Positions 57,349-64,000 of a stretch of DNA of 64,000 nt are shown here, piece by piece. Under the pieces are notes generated by a model, which did no database searches, was not told where the DNA came from, and saw only the letters and a program-made list of their open reading frames with translations. The position numbers and the translations under genes are program-made. Positions within the stretch are counted from its first letter, which is position 1. The number at the start of each line of letters is the position of its first letter. This DNA is from Isoetes taiwanensis (lineage: Eukaryota; Streptophyta; Lycopodiopsida; Isoetales; Isoetaceae), in contig JAJEKV010000018.1 in the NCBI GenBank assembly GCA_021234155.1, forward strand, positions 19,071,423 through 19,135,422, read 5' to 3'.

Positions 57349-58102
57349 AAATTGGGACTCTATTCTTAAATAATGGCAGTTGAGCAATGCCATAATTATA
57401 CTTTCATACCACAAAAGTGGTGGATGCAACGCCACATTTTGGGGGGACAGGGGGGACAGCCGAATTGGAACACCACAGCCTGCTTTTACCCTAGTAAGTC
57501 TTTAACATATAGCAATATATTTCATGAATTACATGATAATATTTGAAAGGAGATATCCCATACAATTTAAATGACAACAAAACAAATTTTCCGTCATCGA
57601 TGCCCCCTCATAGACTTGAAGAAATTCTTGACGTTCTTGAGTCGTAGGCCTTTGCCGACGTTCTGCAAGATCCTTCCGGCCGATCCTCCTTCCAGTGCTC
57701 TGGCCATCTGAGGTGCGGGGAGTTCGGGTGCCGTCGCCGCCACTACTGATAATGTTGCGTCCCTGAGGTGTCCCCTGGCGAAGTCGAGACAATGACATGA
57801 TCTGCTACGTAGTCTATTTTGAAGTGCTGCCCGAAACCTAAAACTGCTATAAGAAGTGCCACGGACTCTTCCCCTCTTGGGCTAAACTCCTTATGGAAGA
57901 CTATCTTCTACCCTTGGCTAAGGGCCGGGAGATAGTACCTGATTGCCCTTCCTCGTGGTCGGCGTTCCCGTACCTCTTTCTTTGAGTCGCCGCCATAGAC
58001 ATCTAACAACGAAGAGGTCTTCGTGGTCCCTCCACATTGTTGTTGCGTTCTCAAGTTGATCTTCTTTGGATGCTTCAGCGCATGCTCTCGAGTGCACCGG
58101 GC
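57349..58102. other. Tract after the nested copia, mostly unrecognised
   Basis: A minus-strand ORF at 57,529-57,798 has a polar, Arg/Gly-rich start (SRLRQGTPQGRN) and may be a further piece of the minus-strand gene to its right. Nothing else is recognised. Confidence 0.35.
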
Positions 58103-59070
58103 CTACTGGAGCTTGGGCCCCTTTCGCTTGTACAACCTTTGAATCTGGCGGAACTCTTCCTCCGGGATGATGGGTTCTGTTGCCGATAGATGCGCCTTTA
58201 TCTGGCGATAAGCTTGTATATCCGACATTGTCTCCCCGAGGGAATGCCGCCCGCTAATTCCTAGGAATTTCGATAGGAGTAGTCGATGAAGTCGCTGCCC
58301 CGCTTTTTGCAATTAAGCCTAAGAGCTCGCCGATCCTCGAGGCCTTCTTCTTGGCAAAGAAGGAAGGTTGAGGATATCGTTGGCCGAAGATGTACTCCCG
58401 CCGATGATGACGGAGTCGTGGCCGCGGATGCATGATTGGTGTTGGTAATCCCGCCTTTAATGCATCTTCTTGCCGGCTATACGCCTCTCCATCCTTCTTG
58501 CTTCTCTCATCTCCCAACTTGGGTCTTCCTCCCCTTCTTGCTCGTAGTCTTGCTCAATCTGCAGCATAGGTGTTCCTGAGGTGGAGCCATAGTATTAATA
58601 TTCCGAAGACTCGATCTCGTGGATGTTGATCTGCTCCCTCCGGGTGTCGAGAGGTGCAAAATCAAGGGTTGAATTGAGGGCTCTCCTGGCTTGTTGATTG
58701 CCTTATACTGCATGAACAAAGCTAGGGCTGCAGGGGCTGAGAGGTATCTATGCCTATGATGCTTGCATGTCATATAATCGGGCATATTTTTGGTCCTATC
58801 CCACAGCTTATTCTTGCCCTTGGATCCTCCCCCTACAGCTTGGGTAAGCGAATCTAAGGATACCCATTTCCCTCCCCTAGGCGGCAAGCTAACTTCCCAG
58901 GGTAGGATCTGCTGGTCATACTGGCAAATGATGTCAGTGTAGAAGGGAGTTCTGGTCAATGTTGCATGAAGGTCGAAGAGATGGTCAAAGACATGGAAGG
59001 CTCGCTCGGCAGGGAAATCACGCATGTGATTGGCAGCATCGTACCATCTAACAAAGCTTGAGGGCGCCAT
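58103..59070 (-). pseudogene. Unrecognised minus-strand protein, frame-broken
   Basis: From ATG at 59,070 a 187-codon reading contains WYDAANHMRDFPAERAFHVF, WEVSLPPRGGKWVSLDSLTQ and LFMQYKA. A change of frame near 58,570 then leads into an acidic-basic stretch (QDYEQEGEEDPSWEMREARR), and further open pieces follow at 58,517-58,254 and 58,312-58,103. The pattern of a folded N-terminal part followed by a charged coiled-coil-like part resembles gag-like proteins of plant retroelements, but I cannot assign a family. A TATA box lies 110 bp upstream. It is on the same strand as the inferred LTR element. Confidence 0.45.
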
Positions 59071-59180
59071 CGAGTAGAGATGGGTGTAGAAAATGGTTTG
59101 TAAAGATCAATAGGGAGGTGGAAAATCGCCTAGGATGCTAAGAGCACTTTGATGGAGAGAAAATGACAAATGGAGCCCCC

Positions 59181-59187
59181 TTTTATA
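59181..59187 (-). promoter_or_regulatory. TATA box upstream of the 59,070 ORF
   Basis: The minus strand reads TATAAAAGGGGG, a strong match to a plant core TATA element, 110 bp before the ATG. The intervening leader is A-rich on the minus strand. Confidence 0.55.
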
Positions 59188-59406
59188 GACTAGGGTTTGC
59201 CTCGGGTTCCGTGCACAAGGGTTCTTGATGGAAAAAAAACTTTTGTTCAAATGCTATAGGTGTCCAAATGAGCTACCATGAAGTGCAAATCTAAGCAAAG
59301 CAAAGCAAGAAATACTACATGGCAGGTTGTTTGGTCAAATTTGGCGAAAAAGGGCCAAACCGGGTTGGTTCGCGCAAATCGCGTCTGCGTCGCGAACGCA
59401 GAGTGA

Positions 59407-59425
59407 TTTTGCGCGGTCCGACCCG
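59407..59425 (+). repeat. Left arm of 19-bp inverted repeat around the H3-fold ORF
   Basis: TTTTGCGCGGTCCGACCCG. Its exact reverse complement is at 60,424-60,442. The arms bound a 1,036-bp segment that contains the H3-fold ORF. A weaker relative in the opposite orientation (AACCGGGTTGGTTCGCGCAAA) is at about 59,357. Confidence 0.9.
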
Positions 59426-59569
59426 ATTTGGGTCTTTTTGGTTTTGGATGAGGTTTTCTAAGAATTGTAAGATCCTAACATGACTATTTGGCCCAATTCT
59501 GATCTAACTAGCAACTTTTCTCATGCAATTTGGACATGTAATGGTGCTATTTTGGCCAAACCGGGTTAG

Positions 59570-60190
59570 GAAGGAGGAGGCGAAGAGGAGGAGGAGGAAT
59601 CCCAAGAGGAGGGAGAAGAAGTCGTTAGGGAATCCTCAGACCCCAACGCACGCCCACCCTACCCCAAGTGGCCCAAGCCACCAAAGGTAGTGAAGAAGCA
59701 GAAGGTGGGCGAGCGGTCGTTCGCGTTTCGCGAGGAGCGCCAATTCAAGCGCAAGCTGAAGGCATACCAAGAGTACCTCCGTCGCTGGACGAGGTACAAT
59801 GACTGGTATTGCAAGCAGAACGTGGAGCGCTACATCAAAGGCGGCCAGCCGAAGCCGCCACCTCCACGTCCGGAGAAGCCGAAGAAGACCCACCATGGGC
59901 CTAATTCTCGGCACGCCCGCGTTTTTCGGGAGATTAGGCACTTCCAATAGTGCACTAATCTCCTGATCAGGAAGGCCCCCTTCGAGCGCCTGATGCGGGA
60001 GGTGATGCAGGAGTTCGTGACGGACTACAGAGTAACGTCATTGACGACACGGGTCCTGCAAGTGGCAGCCGCGGCAGAGCTGACACAACTTTTTGAAGAA
60101 GGGAACTTATGCGCAATCCACGCCAAAAGGGTGACCGTAATGCCCAAGGATCTCCATTTGGCGCGGAGGATCCGCAAGGAGTACCCTTGA
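59570..60190 (+). pseudogene. Histone H3-like gene, histone-fold exon, with a stop at the K56 position
   Basis: After a TTAG acceptor-like site the frame starts with an acidic stretch, then basic segments, then HHGPNSRHARVFREIRHFQ, matching the alpha-N helix of H3. A TAG at 59,948-59,950 sits exactly where H3 has K56. The same frame continues with [19 protein letters not shown] and ends in [28 protein letters not shown]-type H3 C-terminus at 60,190. The last 65 residues align with canonical H3 without gaps, so loop 1 is not lengthened as in CENH3. A linker of ~105 residues precedes the fold, far longer than normal. The real first exon is inferred to be the minus-strand ORF to the right. As it stands it is a pseudogene. 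Confidence 0.85.
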
Positions 60191-60423
60191 GCCTCCTAAA
60201 TTTTGTACATTCATTAAAAAGTTAGTGTAATTTGATTGTTTTTCCTGTAAATACATAAATCTTTTGTTTTGTAAAATTGATTCAACTTTTACATGAAAAT
60301 GTGGTTAATAGCTCGAATTGTAGCATAGTTTTTTGTCTAACATGATTAAAATACCCATAACAGCCCAAGCATTAGATATCTTAGCAAAAAAAATGGAACA
60401 TTTAGCAAAAAAATTCGCGAAAC

Positions 60424-60442
60424 CGGGTCGGACCGCGCAAAA
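60424..60442 (-). repeat. Right arm of 19-bp inverted repeat, at the exon edge of the H3-tail ORF
   Basis: On the minus strand this is TTTTGCGCGGTCCGACCCG, starting one base after the inferred exon end GAAGAAGAG|GTTTTG. The arm is therefore the start of the inferred intron. Confidence 0.9.
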
Positions 60443-60955
60443 CCTCTTCTTCCTCGTCCACCCTTCGTTCCTCAATTATGACAGTTCCGCGAGGCCTGTC
60501 GTTTCTTCTCTTGGTTCTCCGCTCCTTCTTCCTAAGCTCCCTCTCCCGCTTCTTCCGTGCTGCTCTATCCTCCGGCCACTCCTTGACCTTCTCCTTACCC
60601 TTCTTCTTGATCGAAGAAGGCCCCGCCTCCTGGGTCTGAGTCTGGGTCTGGTGCTGCTCTTGGTCTTCCTCCTGCTCTTCATCTTGATGCTCCACCTCTG
60701 TGTCAGACGAGGGTCCAAAAAATGGCGAGACTCGTCGGTTCGCTGAGTGCCCGTCGACGAAGAGCTGCTGCTGCTACTGGGGGCCTCCTTCTGGGAGATG
60801 TGGAAGGTATCATCACTGGAGAAAAATGCCTCGTCAGCCGGCTTCGGTCGAAGGTGTGGCGGAACCTTCTTAACATGGCGACCGGCTGCTACCTCTGCCA
60901 TCGAGAGTGTGGGTCTCTCACCAAACTTCCTGGCTGTCTGCTTGGTGCGTGCCAT
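60443..60955 (-). pseudogene. Histone H3-like gene, H3-tail exon
   Basis: From ATG at 60,955 the protein starts MARTKQTARK, identical to the first ten residues of histone H3 including K4 and K9, then leaves the H3 sequence (FGERPTLSM; S10 is replaced). It continues with a Ser run and, after a one-base frame change in the A6 run at 60,717-60,722 (T6 on the coding strand), with an acidic then basic linker (SSDTEVEHQDEEQEED, RKKRERELRKKERR) ending VDEEEE at a GT donor-like site. The acidic end matches the acidic start of the fold exon on the other strand, and both sites are phase 0. I infer that they are two exons of one gene separated by an inversion. A free-standing H3-tail protein is the alternative. 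Confidence 0.75.
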
Positions 60956-61514
60956 ATTTAACGGTCTAGGAAATGGATGACGTAAGGCTGAGCAAGAGAG
61001 ATATGGTGGAGGGAAATGAGGTGGCAAAGATATTTAAAAGGAGATGCTCTAGGGAATATTCTCCTACCATTAATAGGCCTACCTATTAGCCCCCTTTATT
61101 AATTACTCCAATATAACTTAATTATTAGTATATATTTAATTATTGGTATATATACTTAATTTCGTATTATACCTTAAAATTTTCAAATTTCCTAATAGTT
61201 TGGAGTGTTAATTACGAATTTGCACCATTTTTCACCCAGGTCTCGGATTGGCATGATTCTTCGACCCATTTTAGGTGAGATTTGATGCAGATGCATAATT
61301 TTCACTTCAATTTTACTAGGGGGTGAATTTGACTCATTCTTTTTCATCATCTAATAACTTAGCCTATTCTTACGGACCCACTACCTAGGAGAAAAAATTT
61401 TTTCCCCTATTTTCGAGGTTCCATGGTGGAAATTTTCATTTCGCACCCTATTAGGCTTGTTAGACTACTTTCGTGGTTATGGTTAGTGCTAGTTCCTGGT
61501 CAACCAAGAACATA
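60956..61514. other. Upstream region of the H3-tail ORF, AT-rich
   Basis: About 560 bp between the H3-tail ATG and the minus-strand primer site. It holds AT-rich words (TATATATAC near 61,147-61,155) and a TTAAATAT on the minus strand near 61,030, either of which might act as a TATA box. No ORF of interest is seen. Confidence 0.4.
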
Positions 61515-61526
61515 GCTCTGATACCA
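61515..61526 (-). other. Primer-binding site of the large LTR element
   Basis: The minus strand reads TGGTATCAGAGC, 4 bases from the inner edge of the right repeat. It matches the initiator-Met tRNA primer site used by the two copia elements in the window. Confidence 0.75.
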
Positions 61527-61530
61527 TCCT

Positions 61531-63180
61531 TGCTAAACATACGGCACCCTACTGCATACCAAGGAAATCCCCCATCCAATCCTTCAACCGCGGGCCCCTC
61601 CATCTATCCCCGACTCGAGATGATCGAAGGGAAGGGGACACGAAGGTGTCTTCATGTGGCCCTTCCCTATGGGCTCCTATCACAAATGGAAGCACAAACA
61701 TCGTCGAGAACTAGCAATACAATACAATATACTACCTCGAAGGGTAGCTCATCCACATATCCATAGGTGCAAAGAACATAATCATATGCCATAAAACATG
61801 AGAGCTCCTACCCGTGGCTCCGACGCATAAGGAAGTCGACTGACTGGATAGGCCTCAAGATAGAACAGCATCGAGTCATAACAATGCATGGGCTAGCATA
61901 AGACAATGGCTAGGGTTGACCACTCAATCCGCCCCCCCCTCCTGCATACTTTGGGTGATGGGCTAGATCATTGTGGCCTCGCATGACTCTAACCTTCCGG
62001 ACACGCAATCCCATGGCATCACCCATCGGGACTACTCCGAAGTTGCATCTCCCCTTGGTCCTGGCCGAGGTAGGAAGGGTTGCATCTCCCCTTCCCGGGG
62101 TCGGGGAGGGCTCCCAGGCGGCTAGAGAATCATGGCGAATACACCATTCGCAATTGCCGGTGAACCCCCAAAATAAGAGCCAAGTTGACACTTGCAACTC
62201 TTGAGAGGCAGTGGCACACCATCGCCCGTGAGGTGTCCGGACCCATGCTCGGCCCACACCAAGTGACCCAGACCAAGCCTAGCCCACTATGGGATCCCAA
62301 TGAGCCCCCACTTTTGGGATCCTCCCCTCCATCTTGCCTCTAGCCCCGCTGTATAGTGTTGAGTCACATCATAGCTTCCATAGCCCGGTGGGTTCCTATG
62401 CATAGGCCGCATATAATAGGAACTAAGGGATCTACACTAGGAGCATACTACATATGGCCCTAGGTCTCTACCCCCCTTCCCAATACAAGAGGAGCAAACA
62501 TGATCAACCAACATCCCATAACATCATATCATGATAATCATAGTAAGAACATCTTAACCTAATCATACATATCTAACTAACAGTTAGGGTTCCTTGATTA
62601 GGGTTCCAGATGTTCAACAAAGGTTCTAGGATGGCTCTACTCAAGATACAACATACAGACCCATCTGGAGTGCTAACTTCCAGATGAACTACTATGACTC
62701 TACTCCAACCTGCTCTAGAAGCGCTTCCTCCCATCCCTGGTGTCTCCATTGCTCCTGGACGGGGTCGAGGTCGTGCTCCCTCTATGATCATACGCACACT
62801 TCTGGGGCTGCTGCGCCAGGCTATGCTACGACGAACGATGCTCGAAACGGGGTTTCGAGTGCGTAGGTGAGTGTTCAGGTGCTAGAGTCAGGAAAAGAGG
62901 TATAGGGTTAGGGTTTGAGCCAATATAGGTGAGGGTCCACATGGGATGCCACGTGGCGCCACTAGGATGGGGCCGTGTGGCAGTTGCCCAATAGGATAAG
63001 GCCATGTGGAAATGGATCTTATCCTAAGGTTATCTAAGTTAACAATTAACTTAGATATGTGCCCCTTGCCACTTTCTAAGGTATACAAGGCTACCAAAGG
63101 TCGACTTGTATAGTGATGGGTCCAAGAATATACGTATTTATGGCGTATATTCCCTTGGAACGTCACAAATTCTGTTTGCA
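61531..63180 (-). repeat. Right ~1.65-kb direct repeat, probable 5' LTR
   Basis: On the plus strand it begins TGCTAAACAT and ends TCTGTTTGCA, giving TG...CA ends in either reading. It aligns with 46,387-47,990 over its whole length. ORFs across it on both strands are not conserved between the copies. Confidence 0.75.
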
Positions 63181-64000
63181 ATTTTGGCTCTCAAATAGAG
63201 GAATATCTTGGCTTATAATCTTGCTATCTCGGTCGATTGGTGACGATTGCCATCTCCGCATATTAACTTCAAGCCTATCTAATTTTCAAGACCTTAGTTT
63301 CATAAAATTATAGATCTGATGGTTTTAAATAGTGCCATGTCAGATTTTGCTGATGTGGAAGAGATACGTGGATAGGCTAGAATTCAAGAAAAGGTTGTAG
63401 GCTTGGTTGTGCTGGATTGCTAAAAAGAAAAAAGAAAAGAAATGAAGAAAAGAGAAAGTGCTAAGTTCATCATTCATCAAGCTAAGATCTGCAAATAGTA
63501 GAATAGAGATGTTGGGATATTTGGATGGGATGAACTATCATACCGAACATGTTAGTTTGCCAAGTAGCTCTCCTCCCACAACATAAGGGCAATGCATAGT
63601 GCTCGATCACCTTGTTAGTCTTAGGAGTATAGCTTCTCGTAATGTAGAATGGGAGGCAACAGCCTTGGAGTCCTGACCTAGAAGCATCATAGATGGCTGA
63701 GGCTCCAAGAATGTGGAATTCTAAAACATTCAATCTCATCATATAAAACCATGTTATGGCACTACAGGATTACCATTTTGCAAGGACTTATGGAAAATCT
63801 TAAAAAGATTGTCATTCTGCAAGGACCTATAGAGTCCAAGGAAGAATCTTAAATTCATTTTGCTTGAGGTATAGGGGGATGGAAATTCGGGAGTAGATCT
63901 AGGGGTCCCCTGACAGCGGGAGCTGATAGCCGGTCATGGAATCGGCGACCTAGTTTTACTTCCCCACAACATGGCAATTGGGAAGGAGGAGATTTACCTT
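63181..64000. other. Right flank, no recognised gene
   Basis: A minus-strand ORF at 63,482-63,742 (IYDASRSGLQGC) faintly resembles the start of a Ty3-type RNase H but lacks the rest of the motif set. Two copies of ATTTTGCAAGGAC/ATTCTGCAAGGAC lie near 63,774 and 63,815. Nothing else is seen. Confidence 0.35.

Larger units (their letters stand above)
46387..63180 (-). mobile_element. Probable large non-autonomous LTR element with nested insertions
   Basis: Two ~1.6-kb direct repeats bound a 13.5-kb interior. On the minus strand the right repeat ends TTTAGCA, followed after 4 bases by TGGTATCAGAGC, the arrangement of a 5' LTR and its primer site. No gag or pol of its own is recognisable once the nested copia is set aside; such elements are called LARDs. 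I find no polypurine tract next to the left repeat and no matching target duplication, and the left repeat starts CG where the right starts TG. The element may be rearranged, or the two repeats may belong to different insertions. Confidence 0.5.

Noticed and set aside
59570-60190. The H3-fold ORF as a centromeric CENH3
   Set aside because: Loop 1 has the same length as in canonical H3, whereas CENH3 usually has a longer loop 1; the tail after residue 10 is not CENH3-like either.
63482-63742. Possible Ty3-type RNase H start (YDASRSGLQG)
   Set aside because: Only the first motif is faintly similar; the following residues do not fit and there is no neighbouring reverse transcriptase.

Overview
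The window is nuclear DNA of a land plant with a large, repeat-rich genome. The evidence is a young Ty1/copia element with a plant-type initiator-Met tRNA primer site, an older copia remnant, an AGO4-like PIWI fragment with plant intron boundaries, a histone H3-like gene and almost no intact host gene. The style of the copia reverse transcriptase looks to me more like that of a non-flowering plant (fern, lycophyte, moss or gymnosperm) than of a flowering plant. That is a weak inference; no species can be named.

Left two thirds (1 to about 43.3 kb): one composite block of about 21 kb is present twice in direct orientation (copy A up to 21,280, copy B about 22,349-43,324). Each copy has the same internal order: an unrecognised coding-like tract; a CpG-rich array built on GACGTCGTT/GACGCCGTT words; an array of four ~1.1-kb repeats whose first member carries four ~300-bp subrepeats; an AGO4-like PIWI pseudogene fragment with a WG-repeat ORF antisense to its upstream side; a second CpG array; a (TCC)n tract; two tandem ~3-kb units each ending in a (TTC)n tract and holding exon-like pieces of an unrecognised minus-strand gene; three ~125-bp hairpin repeats; a decayed protein-kinase-like pseudogene; a third, longer CpG array; and a minus-strand copia gag-pol remnant. 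Everything here looks like captured and broken gene pieces inside repeats.

Right third (43.3-64 kb): the copia remnant of copy B continues to its primer site and 5' LTR (44,511-44,873). A pair of ~1.6-kb direct repeats (46,387-47,990 and 61,531-63,180), with a primer-binding site on the minus strand just inside the right one, suggests an old non-autonomous LTR element with a long interior. That interior holds a strand-switching GGT/CCA simple-repeat region, a young complete-length copia insertion with a perfect 5-bp target duplication (52,270-57,348), a minus-strand ORF with a TATA box, and two convergent ORFs that are the two halves of a divergent histone H3 gene: the H3 tail (starting MARTKQTARK) on the minus strand and the H3 histone fold on the plus strand.

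The most interesting observation is that H3 pair. The halves are separated by a ~1-kb segment bounded by 19-bp inverted repeats. Flipping that segment on paper would put tail exon, a GT...AG intron and fold exon in one phase-compatible reading direction, so I infer a variant H3 gene broken by an inversion, later also hit by a stop codon at the position of H3 K56. The second is the combination of AGO4-like, WG-repeat and kinase-like fragments in one tandemly duplicated repeat block.
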